Made by a program: the position numbers and the translations under genes. Positions 1-11,600 of a stretch of DNA of 64,000 nucleotides are shown here, piece by piece. Each line of letters starts with the position of its first letter. The first letter of the stretch is position 1. Under the pieces are notes generated by a model. That model was given only the letters and a program-made list of their open reading frames with translations. It did no database searches and was not told the origin of the DNA. The stretch spans positions 1 to 64,000 of the forward strand of contig JAJFPB010000008.1 in assembly GCA_020881915.1 (NCBI GenBank), read 5' to 3'. The DNA is from Paramyrothecium sp. XJ0827. Lineage: Eukaryota; Ascomycota; Sordariomycetes; Hypocreales; Stachybotryaceae.

Positions 1-558
1 CTTCTTGTTCTTGTTCTTATGGTGCTCCTCAGGTAGGCTCCCGCCCTTTGCCTCCGCTATCCTTCCGAGAACACCGTTCGCGCAAATTGGGGCATTGTAT
101 AAAAAGCACGCCAGACGTCCGTGACTCCTGCATTGTTTGGAGAAGATCCACGATGCATTTGAAAATTTATTCCCTCCGAGTTTTGCTCCCTGTGATACAG
201 CTGGTCCGAGTGCAGCGTTGGTAATCGAGTAGGTCAAGTGGCCGGGGCCACGCAAGTGTATTTGGGTGAAAAGTTGACAAAGGAAAGTGGTGTAAGTGTT
301 GTGCAGTTGGCGCCGCGATGTGCACAACTTTGGTGCGTTTGTAACTGGTAGCATTTGGCTTCGATGGCCCGAAACGCCTCTCAAATTCGACAGCTATGAG
401 CGGGCTCGAAGAACGTCGCCAAAGGTAAGGATGCGAACAAATACTTCATTCCGCGGCAACCGTTCCAGAGGCGCCGATATGTGTGCGTTCCGTATTCCGG
501 CGTTGCGCCTTTTGGGGAGTAATGTCGCTCGGGCATTCTGGTCGGCCAACTCGACTAC
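1..558. other. No gene seen at left edge
   Basis: I find no supported coding region here. It lies beyond the 3' end of the Tem1 gene and probably holds its 3' UTR and intergenic DNA. The only reading frame of any length (from about 296) has no recognisable protein features. Confidence 0.4.
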
Positions 559-1533
559 TTATACGGATTGGTAAAGCAGCAAAGGTTCGCCGACGTTTTC
601 AATCTCGGGGATCGTGCATTTTAAATCGAACGCTTTTGATAGGACAATTTTGAAGATCTGCAACCATTAGTCAACTGCGTTGAGGTCGGGGAGAATAGCG
701 CACCTTTTGCACGTTGATGCTATGGCTCGTGCTCGAGAAGATCAGGGCCGCCCGCATGGCCTTGGCAAAGCGTCTCGCCTATAACCCGTTAATGTTTCGT
801 GAAGGCCTAGAGGTCAGGAATGGCATACCTGGTTGGAAATCTCCTCCTGATCCTGAGGGGAAAGTTGACAAAGTGGTCGTACTTGGTGCCCACCAGAATG
901 GGAATGGCCGTCTTGTTGAATCCTCGACCCTGCCGGTACCACTCCTTGATGCTGTTGAGGGTGCTCTTCCGGGTCAGGTCGAACATGAAGAGGATGGCGA
1001 CGGCGTCGTTGCAGACGAGGGGCAGCATGTTGACAAACTCGCGCTGGCCGCCCAGATCCCAGATGGAAAAGGTAATCTCGGTGTTGCGGATGGAGATGGT
1101 CTTCTCCATGAAGTTGACGCCCAGGGTCTGGATGTAGTCCTCGTCCCAGCTTCCCTCGACGTACTTGACCATCAGTGACGTCTTGCCAATCTGCGCGTCG
1201 CCCACCATGCCGACCTTGATGACGACATGGTTGCGGCCGTTGGAGGCGGGCTCGCCGGACCCTTGCCGGTAGTCGCCGTAGTTTTGGGGTGCGGGATTCG
1301 ACAAGCCGCTGGCTGGTCTGGAGATGGACGGACCATTGGAGACGGGAGGGGTGTATCGGGCGTTGGGATCCTCTTCAGGCCGGGGCTGTTGGGCAGCCCC
1401 TGGTCTAATGACTGGCTCTGCTGGTGGAGGTAGCCGTTGTTGTGGGCGGCCTGGGGAGAGCCGTCGAGTCCGCCGAAGGTCTCGTCGGGGCCTCGTGCGA
1501 GGGCGGCGGCAGAGGAGGCGGATCCATATCCAT
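559..1533 (-). CDS. tem1: Tem1/Spg1 septation GTPase, with three apparent frameshifts
   Basis: Ras-like small GTPase of the Tem1/Spg1 family, the switch at the top of the septation initiation/mitotic exit network at the spindle pole body. The P-loop GDAQIGKT, switch region and WDLGGQ motif are intact, and the NKxD-type base motif is TKYD as in this family. Exons: 829-1533, 704-778 and 559-657, with canonical introns. The downstream exons encode the family's C-terminus ending LLLYQSV. The first exon cannot be read in one frame: the N-terminal leader, the region before residue 80 and the stretch after TKYDHFVNF are each out of frame by one base. All three breaks fall at GGGG runs on the + strand (1487-1490, 1348-1351, 857-860), and one extra base at each reconnects family-like sequence. 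Either sequence error or real decay; identity is secure, functional state is not. Confidence 0.8.
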
Positions 1534-3735
1534 TTTCTCGTACGGGGCGGCGCAGAAGCGTCCGGTAGCTAGCGATGAAGCGGTTGGACGAGGGCGGCGG
1601 AGGTTGAAGCCGCTGCAGGGCTTGGACTCGGCAAAGCGTTGGACAGCCTTGGTGTGTGCGTCGCGATGTCGTGGAACTCCAAGCTCGAATGGACGGGGTC
1701 TGATTCGGGAGCTGGGGATCAGCTTGTTGAAGGCATCAAGGCACCCTGGAGGGACAGTCGGGCCGAGGGGACTAAGCACGGCACAAGCTGGACGTCGACA
1801 GAGCCTACGTGGTAGGTGACAAAAGTGCAGCCCAAAGGAATAAGAAAAGAGAGTCAAGAATCAGAGGGCGTGCGCGGGTGGGGTTGCGGATCGCGGGAAG
1901 GGAAGAGGAAAAAGAAGGTCGCGATTGGGACGTGTGGGTGGTTTGAGGAACTGCGGATGGTGGATGGTGGGCGGTGGATGGCGGATGAGGGGCGGTGGGC
2001 AGATGATGGTGATGACAACTGTATGAGGGCGGAATGGATGGGACTTTGCGGGAGCTGTGTAGGGCGGCGCAGCGCCTAACAGGCACAGGTACGCAAGCCA
2101 CAGGCACCGGCCACAGGTACGGGAACCACTAAAAGAGGGCCTAAGGTCCCGACTAAAGCATCTTAGCACCGTTGCTGCATCATGCCGGAACGCTTCAAAG
2201 CAGTGGATCGGGCCGCCCTTGAGGTACAGCCAACTGCCTTAGACGGGGAAAATTCGTGCTGTCAATGTGACGAGGCCATGCAGAGGGCGGGCAGTCACAG
2301 TCAGGGTGAAGCAGAGGCGCATCCAGGAAGCGAGAAACAAAGTCTTGGGCGCAGGCAGAGGTCGAACCTGTTTATGATCCAGCCTGTCCACGACAAAAGG
2401 TGTGCTACACCAAAACAAAACCAATAAACACGGCTGTCCAATGAGCATCCGCAGCGCGCACCTGAGCAGACACCATTGAAGGATATCCATCTTAGCCTCG
2501 ATCCAATCCGAGTGCATCGCACGCTGCTCTGTGGCAGGAGACTCGACACAGCAAGCGCCGACGAAAGCAAAGGCCGCCAATCCGTGCGGCGCGGGCAGCC
2601 CGCTCCGTGGATCCAGCATCAAGCCCGTTGGCAGCGAACGCCCACGCGTGTCGGCAAACATGGGAATGAAAAAAAGGTGACGTGACGCGCGACGCGCTAG
2701 TTAGTCCCGGTTGACAAGCGGGCAGCAGAGAGAGAGAAAAAGGTCTTGGAAGGGCTGCTAGATCATGCACAGAGGGTGAGAGCTAGCCTCTGACTGGCTG
2801 CATTGATGCGAAGCTTGGAAGAGGTGAGATGATGCGGGACGAAAGTGGGCTTCGCTGACGGAGGGCTGACGGGACACGGACGGTGCGACGAGGTTTACCG
2901 ATGCGGCGGTGCGTCGAGCTTTGCGACTAGCAGCTGGTCATGTTATAGCTTGGGTCTGTTATAAGTGGTCGTGATGTTTGGTGAGCTGGCGATGACTACG
3001 TCCACTCTTGTGGTTGCATGAACGAGACGGTGAACCGGACTGGATGCGACATTTCCAGTTGGCAAGAACATCCACATTCTTGCCAGATGATCATTGACAG
3101 TCTGAGCTGTTAACGCAATGACTTTCATTCGGGCGAGGCATGATTGTCTGCTTCCACCAAAACACACAGAGCGAGTAATGAGGACTAACAGACAGCAACC
3201 AATACTCGGGTGATTTGGATAACCAACCTGATCGACTCGCACATTCTGCCGAATCTAGAGCCCTCGGATACGTTGATGAGAAATGCCAGACTGAACCCAA
3301 TCATCGGAATGTCCTCAATCGATTCTTACTTCCCCGCGTCCAATGTGAATGGCTATAATCGCTATACCAAAAAGCATCCCACAGAGCTCCCTGTTAAAGC
3401 CAGCGGCCATCGCATGATCGCTCTACCGGCTTGTGCTCCATTGGGCCCCGACCACGACCCGCACCATGGAACAGCGCTCGTTATCTTCCATTCTTCTTTT
3501 TCACACACTGCTGGCCCCCTCCCCCCCCCCCCTGCGAGTTTTTGGCGGTTCTGGTCGGGTCCGGGGAATAGCTGTTCGATGACTAAGCCGGATCAGCCAA
3601 CCCCAAGCCAGCGATATCGTCACTTATCCGTCCATAGTCTCCGGGCACTCCTCTCGTCCATTTTCCCACCGCATCTACCTCGCCCAACCCCGAACCTTGG
3701 AAAAATCTCCCCTCCTCCCATCTGCTCGACTCGCA
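1534..3735. other. Long intergenic region with no supported gene
   Basis: This 2.2 kb separates the divergent Tem1 and GcvH genes. It holds pyrimidine- and purine-rich stretches, a small cluster of CAGGTAC words at 2085-2120 and a C-rich tract at 3515-3532 (a run of five, then twelve C). Open frames across it show no domain, signal peptide or conserved motif that I recognise. It probably contains both promoters and 5' UTRs. Confidence 0.4.
3515..3532. repeat. Poly-C tract
   Basis: CCCCCT is followed by twelve uninterrupted C. It lies about 200 bases upstream of the GcvH start codon and is a likely length-variable or poorly sequenced site. Confidence 0.8.
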
Positions 3736-4355
3736 ATGGCCTCAATTGCTCGCTCTCTGCGCGTCGCCGCCCCCGCGGCCGCCCGCCTGGCGCCCAGGGC
3801 TGCCGCTCCCGCGGCTCGGTTCGCTTTCCGGGGCTTCTCCACCTCTCGCCTGAGTGAGTCGACCCTCCCGCCCAGCTATCCTCCGAACTTGAGACGGGAC
3901 TGCACCGGCACCAGCTCAATGGGACTTTCGTAATCTAACAGTGCTTGAATCCAGGCCTTGCCCGCAGATACACCAAGGACCACGAGTGGATCGACATCTC
4001 GGCCGACCGCAAGACGGGTGTCGTCGGCATCTCCGAGTACGCTTCCGAGGCTCTGGGCGACGTCGTCTACGTCGAGCTCCCCGAGTCCGGCGACTTCATT
4101 GAGCAGGGCGACGCCATGGGCGCCGTCGAGTCCGTCAAGTCGGCCAGCGACATCAACGCCCCCGTCCGCCTCCGCGTCACCGCCGTCAACCGCGGGCTCG
4201 AGGAGAAGCCCGCCACCATCAACCAGGTCCCCGAGGACGACAGCCACGGCGGCGGCTGGATCGCAAAGGTCGACGTCGACGAGCAGGGCGCCAAGCAGTT
4301 CGACGCCCTCATGGACGCCGACGCCTACAAGGCCTTCACCGATGCTGAGCACTAA
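3736..4355 (+). CDS. GCV3: Glycine cleavage system H protein, mitochondrial
   Basis: Lipoyl carrier protein that shuttles the aminomethyl group between the P, T and L proteins of the mitochondrial glycine decarboxylase complex. Two exons, 3736-3853 and 3955-4355, give 172 residues. The first about 40 residues are Ala/Arg-rich and lack acids, ending FRGFSTSRLS, a typical matrix-targeting presequence; the mature protein begins near RRYTKDHEW. The lipoyl-lysine motif GAVESVKSASDI is intact and the domain runs to the C-terminus, as usual for the family. The start is the first ATG in frame with the presequence, and the donor GTGAGT and acceptor CAG are canonical. It is convergent with the porphobilinogen deaminase gene. 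Confidence 0.95.
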
Positions 4356-4723
4356 ATAAAAAATGCGCCGAGCACCAAAGGTATGGGCGACGTGTCCAGG
4401 GTCTATGTCCCTGGTGCACCGCGAGGGGGTACTTCAGGCGGCGAAGAGGAATTTTTCTTGTTTTTTTAGATGGCGGCGCAGCTCAACCTGGCGGGAAATA
4501 CTAGATGCAATCAGTGGTGTACCTGAGTTACTTGTTCGTTTGCTTCATCTGCATGCCCGGGACAGGGAAGCCGGTATGGGGAATATATTCGTTCTCGTTA
4601 AGGTCTCAAGGCCGGCTCTATCGGCGGCATATACCATATCTATCATAACCATTTTTCATTCATGCCGCATCCTGCAATGAGCTAATCACTTTTTCCTACT
4701 TTCGTGCATGGTATCCTCTCTCC
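4356..4723. other. Convergent intergenic region, no gene
   Basis: This is the shared 3' region between GCV3 and HEM3. It holds T-rich stretches suited to 3' end formation on both strands and nothing that looks coding. Confidence 0.5.
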
Positions 4724-5743
4724 TTATGCAGTCTTGCCCTGCGGCCTAGCCGCGTTGATGGCATCCAGGATCTTGTCCGCACCTTGCTTCACGAGGTCCA
4801 GGGCGATGCGCTTGCCAAACTCGTCTGCGCCCTCCCGCGTGGTGATGGTCTCGGTTGCCTCGGAGTCGACGCCCTCTGTGCCCTGCGCGTTCACGACGGT
4901 CGCTCTCAGCCGCAGCTTGCCGTCGATCCAGTGCGTCTCGACGCCGATCGGCACGCTACACCCTCCCTCGAGCGTCCGCATCACGCTGCGCTCCGCCTCG
5001 CACGCCAGCGTGGCCTGCTTGTCCTCGAGCTGCCGCACGATCGACAGCACCCGCTCGTCGCCCTCGCGGCACTCGATGGTCAGCGCGCCCTGGCCGACGG
5101 CGTGGAGCATGCCGCCGTTGTCCGAGTCCAGGAACTGGGAGATGCGTTCGCCCAGGCCCATGCGCTGCAGGCCGGCGGCGGCGAGGATGATGGCCGTCAG
5201 CTCCGGGTCGTCGTTGAGCTTCTGCAGGCGGGTCTGGATGTTGCCCCGGTGGTCCTTGAACTTGAGGCCCGGGTAGCGGCGGGCCAGCTGGGCGATGCGG
5301 CGGATGCTGCTCGTGCCGACCACGCTGCCCTCGGGGAGGTCCGCGAGCGTCTTCCACCCGTGCTTCTCGACCAGGCTCGGCTTGATGACCAGCGTGTCAC
5401 GGGGGTCTTCCCGCATGGTGATGCAGCCCAGCACGCAGCCGTCCGGCAGTGACGTCGGCATGTCCTTGAGGCAGTGCACGACGAAGTCGAGCTCGCGGGC
5501 CGCCAGGCGCTCCTCGAGCTGCGACGTCCACAGGCCCTTGCCTCCAAAGTTGTACAGCGCCGTGTTCTGGTCGCGGTCGCCCGTCGTGGTCATGCCGTGG
5601 ATGGGGAACGAGTGGTCGGGGAAGAGCGGCTGCAGCGCGGCGACGACCATCTCGGCCTGCGCCATGGCGAGCGGCGACTTTCGCGTGCCGACGTTGATGA
5701 CCTTGGGGTCCTGCGGGACCTCGACTGCTTGTGTTGCGGCCAT
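4724..5743 (-). CDS. HEM3: Porphobilinogen deaminase (hydroxymethylbilane synthase)
   Basis: Condenses four porphobilinogen molecules into hydroxymethylbilane in the cytosolic part of haem synthesis. A single uninterrupted exon encodes 339 residues, the usual length. Family motifs are intact: VGTRKSPLAMAQ near the N-terminus, KDMPTSLPDG, GTSSIRRIAQL and the RGNIQTRLQKL segment that binds the growing chain, and the dipyrromethane cofactor cysteine in EGGCSVPIG. The ATG at 5743 was chosen because the family begins just before the INVGTRKSPLA strand; the frame stays open upstream but that extension is low-complexity and has no ATG. Convergent with GCV3 and divergent from a secreted-protein gene. 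Confidence 0.95.
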   Translation of the reverse strand: MAATQAVEVPQDPKVINVGTRKSPLAMAQAEMVVAALQPLFPDHSFPIHGMTTTGDRDQNTALYNFGGKGLWTSQLEERLAARELDFVVHCLKDMPTSLPDGCVLGCITMREDPRDTLVIKPSLVEKHGWKTLADLPEGSVVGTSSIRRIAQLARRYPGLKFKDHRGNIQTRLQKLNDDPELTAIILAAAGLQRMGLGERISQFLDSDNGGMLHAVGQGALTIECREGDERVLSIVRQLEDKQATLACEAERSVMRTLEGGCSVPIGVETHWIDGKLRLRATVVNAQGTEGVDSEATETITTREGADEFGKRIALDLVKQGADKILDAINAARPQGKTA

Positions 5744-6707
5744 TGTGATTTGCGGGCGGTCAGGCGAAGGGTGTGGTGGTTGTGCTTTGTGGGATGCGGG
5801 AGGCTGAGAAGTTGGGTGAATTGGCTGATCGTATGGAGGGGTCAACGCCGAGCGAGGTTCGGAGACTTTTTGGTGGGGCAGCCGATAAGATGGATTCAAC
5901 GTCAGCAGCATCGTGTGCTTTGATGTGGTACAGGGTAGGTTCGCCAGTAAGAGCTTTCTGCTGCTTCATGTAAATCACCAACGATTGCGATCTCTGTCAA
6001 TTGAGATTTACCTCTCATTCAATCTAATTCGAAATCAGCTTCATCATTCTTTTTTTTTCTGTTCACCTTTTTCGTAGAAGGGAAAACGTGCGTTGTGTTG
6101 GCACAACATCTTCCTCAGGGACACTGATTTGGTGCGCCATTTGTGACACCTTTGCCATCGTCACCATAGTGCCTGGACTGTAAGGAATCATTCGTGTCGA
6201 CGAAAAGCACTTATGAAAGGGGTTACTCTAAATGACATGATATATCTTCTGGTCCCACATCCTGGACGAATTGTGCTGGCTCGGATTCTCCCTGTGTTTA
6301 CGCCGAGCTTGAGCAACTCTTGTAGGTGCGGCCAAACCAGGCCATATCTAAACAACGCTTCCCTACTGGGAGGTGAATCGTCCACAGACTTGTCATGTCT
6401 TGGATGACCTCGTTTATTCTGCAAATCAGCAGTGCTTAAATGTTGCCTCTGCATTTCCGGAGGCGATCATCGGCCACTTGTCAATCGTTCCATCGATATG
6501 TTGATATTCACAGTCTATCACGAGAAGCTGGTTTTCACCGACTTGCGATTGAATGATGGGTGTACAGAAGGCGATGAAAAGCAACGCATTCTTCGATTAT
6601 ATAAAGGCTCGTAATGGCCGTTAACGGAGGCTTCAGAACGCAACAACTCTTGACAAATTGTTTCCATCAAAAGAAAACGCGATCACGGAACTTTGACTGT
6701 CTTAACC
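5744..6707. other. Divergent intergenic region, no gene apart from promoter elements
   Basis: Lies between HEM3 and the secreted-protein gene. It contains T-rich tracts and a TATA-like element near 6598. I see no supported reading frame. Confidence 0.45.
6598..6606 (+). promoter_or_regulatory. TATA-box-like element
   Basis: TATATAAAGG-type sequence about 105 bases upstream of the ATG of the small secreted protein. Strong TATA boxes are uncommon in the housekeeping genes of this window, so this agrees with a regulated or inducible gene. Confidence 0.5.
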
Positions 6708-7392
6708 ATGAAGTTTGCTCTTCCCCTGGCCATGTTGGCCGTGTTGGTCACCGCCAAACCTCAAGGCCCTCCGCCGCCACCAGAGCCGGCTCCTCCTCCC
6801 CCGGCATCCGTCCCTCCTCAACAGCCACCTCCCGCGCCCGCTCCTTCGACAAAGACCATACTCAGCCCGGTCCCGGCTCCATCCAACCCAGCGCCAGCAC
6901 CTGCACCGGTGCCTCCGTCATCCACTTCCGCCCCGGCGCCGCCAGCTCCCACCACTAGCGGCGAGCCGGACGGCCCAATCTGTGAATGCGGCTACACATA
7001 CTGCGCTTCCGTCCTGATGACAATGAGTAAGTGATGTTGAACAAACCTCCATCGTGGAGATGAACGCCTGCTTGCTGACATGGCACCTCGCAGAAAAACC
7101 GTGGACGGAGAAGCAGCTGGCCGCAGCATACTGCAGCACATCGCGTGTCAACTGTCAGAACGGCAACCCCAACACCAATGTGACGGCTGCACTCTACATT
7201 TGCCTGTGCGAGGACGACGCGGACGATTACGGCACGGATCTCGACCTGATTTGCGGGTGCGACAATTGTCTTGTCGTGGCACCCGACTTTCGGGGACGAT
7301 GTGAGACGCCGTGTTATTCGGACGGATCTTGCAACATGGGCGGAGAGGCTGGAAGAGCAGGCCGCAATGTCCTGCTGCTCGACTATTCCTAG
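6708..7392 (+). CDS. Small secreted Pro-rich, Cys-rich protein
   Basis: Two exons, 6708-7026 and 7094-7392, encode 205 residues. Residues 1-17 are a clear signal peptide (MKFALPLAMLAVLVTA). Next comes a Pro/Ala/Ser-rich spacer of about 75 residues with repeated PAP and PPP, then a C-terminal domain of about 105 residues with thirteen cysteines, including CECGYTYC, YICLC and LICGCDNC. I do not recognise a named family. The layout resembles secreted fungal proteins with an O-glycosylated stalk and a disulfide-rich head, including effector candidates and cell-wall proteins. The splice sites are canonical (GTAAGT/CAG) and the frame is maintained through the Cys-rich part. Function unknown. Confidence 0.8.
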
Positions 7393-8656
7393 ATGAACAG
7401 AGTTGAGAGGGAGTAACAGGGAACTGCTGCACTTGTTACACTTCCAATGGAAGTCCTTTTCGGAAGGTGCTTCTCCTTTTTCGGCGCCATGTTGGAGGCG
7501 CCAATAGCCGTGTGGCACTGGTTCACGTAGTACTCAAGAATGATAGGGCCGAAGTCTCATGTAGCCCAACCTCCGTTAGCAAAATGACTGCCAGATACGG
7601 TCATGGCCGCCGGTGTCCGAGGGCTCTCGCAACTGCGCTGTAACCGCGTAGTCATATCTCACATCTAGTGAAGGCGGGTTGTGCTGCTCAATCCGTGTAA
7701 ACTCGTTGCATACGTGGCGTAGGAGTTTTGGCCGCGTTCCATGCAAGCATTCCCCACAGGCAGATGTGGCTTGATCTGGTGTCTAGAACTGTATTGCGCC
7801 CCCTGAAATAGCATTGAAAGATGCGTCATGTAAATTACACGCTGATGACTGCATTCGATTTAACCCAAACGAGACCTAAGGAAACAGCTGCAGGAAGATG
7901 GAAGCTACCCTTGCTGTTTTACTCGCATAGTCGGGTGCTTCCTTTTATCCGAATGCTCCTGTACCAAGAAACATAGGTTGGTAATAGCTCTATACACCAT
8001 TTATCCAGACTCGCACGCCGCATTGGGCCCTGCAGCTCGATCAGCTTCCGAAGAGGTCAAGGTGCAGGTGGTAGTTCGACCTTCTCCGCACGCAGCATCA
8101 AGCCCCCCTGCCGTCCAGGTGGAGGACGAGCCCCTCCCCCGGGTTTTAGCGCGCCAACCCCACATTCGCGGTGGACCCTGCGCCTTGAAATAGCCTGGAC
8201 GGGGCCCCTGCACGCTGTAGCTGCCTGCGGAACCCCTCCCTTGGGGAGCTGTCGCTGCTACTGCCCAGACAGGCAAGCTGCTGATTCGATGGGCGAGGTG
8301 TGATCAGCGAGACCTTGGCAAGTACCCGTGATCACTGTCGCGCCTGCCGAGGGGATGGTGCGTGGGCGACGGACGATTCAGTCTCCCTTCCAGACCAACC
8401 AGCTTGTTCCCCTCCTCTTCTCCCCTCTTCGTCTTTCGCTCTTCCGGATTCCCGAATGCCCGACGGTCACGTTGATAGCTGATCGCGCAGGAACCTGTCG
8501 CAAAACTTTTGTTGCTCCCCGTCATTTTCCCTTCACACTCTTCCTGCTCACCAGTTGGGCTTCGTGGTAGACTTGTCGTGTTTCTTGTGCTTCGAGACAT
8601 ACACCATTTAGAGCTTCCACTTTTTCTGCATCGCCGCCCCAGATGAGGGTCTTTGC
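7393..8656. other. Intergenic region, no supported gene
   Basis: No reading frame here carries recognisable protein features. The right half probably contains the promoter and 5' UTR of the transhydrogenase gene; CT-rich stretches occur at 8380-8450. Confidence 0.4.
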
Positions 8657-11600
8657 ATGATGGCGTCCACCGTTTTGCGACCATTGGTTTCGGACATTTG
8701 CATCTCATCGTCTCCAGCGTCTCGCCTCGTGCGGCTGTCGTTCCACGGTGAGAGCTTGCAAGCCGCCTCCGTGAAGGTACACGCAGGACACTGACGCATC
8801 AGCCAGATGCACGATCGCTGCTAGGCTCCCATCGAAAATGGCACAACTCGATTAGCGCGGCGCGCCAGCGCAGCCTCGTTGCTGCTCCGGTCGCCTCCAA
8901 ATCGCTTGCATTGGTTCGCCATCATGCTTCGGCACCCGCACCCAGCTTCGGTTCTGGAACCCACAGCTACTCCACAGTTGTGGTGCCTCCAACTACACCA
9001 TACAGTGAGCTCACTGTTGGCGTGCCCAAGGAAATCTTCCCCGGAGAACGCCGTGTGGCACTGACGCCTGCTAATGTTGCCCTGCTCCTGAAGAAGGGAT
9101 TCAAGAAGGTCATTGTCGAGCGAGGGGCCGGAACGTCGGCCGACTTCCTCGATGAGGCGTACACCAAGGCGGGTGCAACTCTTGTAGACTCGGCAAACGA
9201 TGTCTGGACGGGTTCCGACATCGTTCTCAAAGTTCGTGGACCTTTAGTAGACGAGGTGGACAGCATCAAAGAAAGCCAGACCATCATTTCGTTCCTTCAG
9301 CCGGCACAGAATAGAGAGCTAGTCGAAAAGATTGCGGCTAGAAAAGCGACAAGCTTCGCAATGGACATGATTCCACGCATCTCCCGCGCCCAGGTCTTCG
9401 ATGCGCTGAGCAGCATGGCCAACATTGCTGGCTACAAGGCTGTGCTAGAAGCTTCCAACGTTTTTGGCAGGTTTCTTACCGGCCAAGTCACAGCGGCAGG
9501 CAAGATCCCACCATGCAAGGTACTGGTCATTGGTGCCGGCGTTGCTGGTCTCAGTGCCATTGCTACGGCACGACGCCTTGGAGCAATTGTTCGCGGGTTC
9601 GATACTAGATCAGCAGCAAGGGAGCAGGTGCAATCGCTCGGCGCTGAGTTTATAGAAGTTGAGCTTCAGGAGGATGGCTCAGGAGCCGGAGGCTACGCCA
9701 AGGAGATGAGCAAAGAATTTATCGAAGCTGAGATGAAGCTCTTCAGGGAACAGGCCAAAGAAGTAGACATCATCATCACGACAGCCCTCATCCCTGGAAG
9801 ACCGGCTCCGAAGCTTATCCTAAAGGACATGCTCGAGGTCATGAAACCTGGCAGTGTTGTTGTCGACTTGGCTGCAGAGGCTGGCGGCAACTGTGAGGCA
9901 ACGAAGAAGGGCGAACTGACAACTTTCAACGATGTGAAGATCATTGGTACGTCTAGTGATGGCAAGCGAAAACAATTGCTAATCGCAGCTTAGGGTACAC
10001 CGACCTTCCTTCAAGGCTACCCACACAATCGTCGACGCTCTACTCAAACAACATCACTAAATTCCTTCTTTCCATGAGCCCCAAGGACAAGGAGTTTGGT
10101 CTGGATCTCTCGGATGAAGTCGTTCGCGGCGCCATAGTCACCCAGAAAGGCGAGATTATCCCCCCTGCCCCACGACCGGCGCCTCCTCCTGCTCCCGCGA
10201 AGCCAACAGCAGCCGCAGCAGCCGTCGAGCCTGTCGCACTTACACCTTGGCAAAGCAAGACTCGCGAAGTTGGGGCTGTGACGGCGGGCATGGGAACCAT
10301 GCTGGCTCTCGGAAAGTTCACAAGCCCTCTTTTCATGTCCAATGCATTCACCTTCGCGCTGGCGAGTCTTATTGGATACAGGGTGGTTTGGGGTGTCACT
10401 CCTGCCCTTCACTCTCCTCTGATGAGCGTGACTAATGCCATCTCTGGTATGGTCGGAATCGGCGGCTTGTTCGTTCTCGGTGGCGGATACGTCCCCGAAA
10501 CAATCCCCCAGGTGTTTGGTGCGTTGAGCGTGCTGTTGGCGTTTGTCAATGTTGGTGGTGGCTTCGTCATCACAAAGCGCATGCTGGACATGTTCAAGAG
10601 TACGTTAGCCTGATCAATGCCTATCGGTGACGGAACTGACCACCTATCAGGACCAACGGATCCTCCCGAGTTCCCATGGCTGTATGGTGTCCCGGCCGCT
10701 TTGTTTGGCGGCGGATTTTTGGTCGCAGCATCGACTGGCGCAGCAGGTCTGGTTCAGGCAGGATATTTGGTAAGCTCCGTGCTTTGCATTGGCTCTATCT
10801 CAGGTCTTGCATCTCAAGCAACAGCGCGCATGGGCAATATGCTCGGCATTCTCGGTGTTGGGTCCGGTGTTCTGGCCAGTCTACTCGCGGCGGGATTCTC
10901 TCCCGAGGTGTTGACTCAATTCGGGACGTTGGCCACACTTGGTACTCTTGCAGGTTAGTCGTCTGACAACGGTGGACGTCACAGACTAACGTATCACAGG
11001 TTTCCTTATTGGTAAACGCATTACGCCTACGGATCTCCCCCAAACTGTTGCAGCCCTGCACTCTGTCGTGGGACTGGCTGCTGTTTTGACGAGTATTGGC
11101 AGCGTAATGGCGGATGTGTCGCATGCATCTACCCTCCACATGGTCACGGCGTATTTCGGAGTCTTCATTGGTAAGTCGACAAATTGATTGCTACTTCGGT
11201 TGAAGCTGACCGTTGCAGGTGGCATCACCTTTACCGGTTCCATTGTTGCATTCATGAAACTTGCTGGTCGCATGTCGTCTCGTCCCACTATCCTACCTGC
11301 GCGTCACGTTGTCAACACGGGACTGATGGCAACAAACGTCGCTACCATGGGTGCGTTCCTGACCCTGGCGCCGGCGAGCCCGATGATCGCAGCGGGCGCT
11401 CTCGCTGCAAACTCTGCCCTGAGCTTCATCAAAGGCTACACTCTAACCGCGGCAATTGGCGGTGCTGATATGCGTAAGTCTGCAATAAACTTGTATTTTC
11501 ATGGCTAATGGAAGTAGCGGTCGTGATCACCGTGCTCAATGCCTACAGCGGCTTTGCACTCGTTGCTGAAGGATTTATGCTCGACAATCCGCTTCTAACA

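Noticed and set aside
3210..3857. 215-residue plus-strand frame upstream of and overlapping GCV3
   Set aside because: It reads through the poly-C tract and GCV3's first exon in the wrong frame, so it is a shadow.
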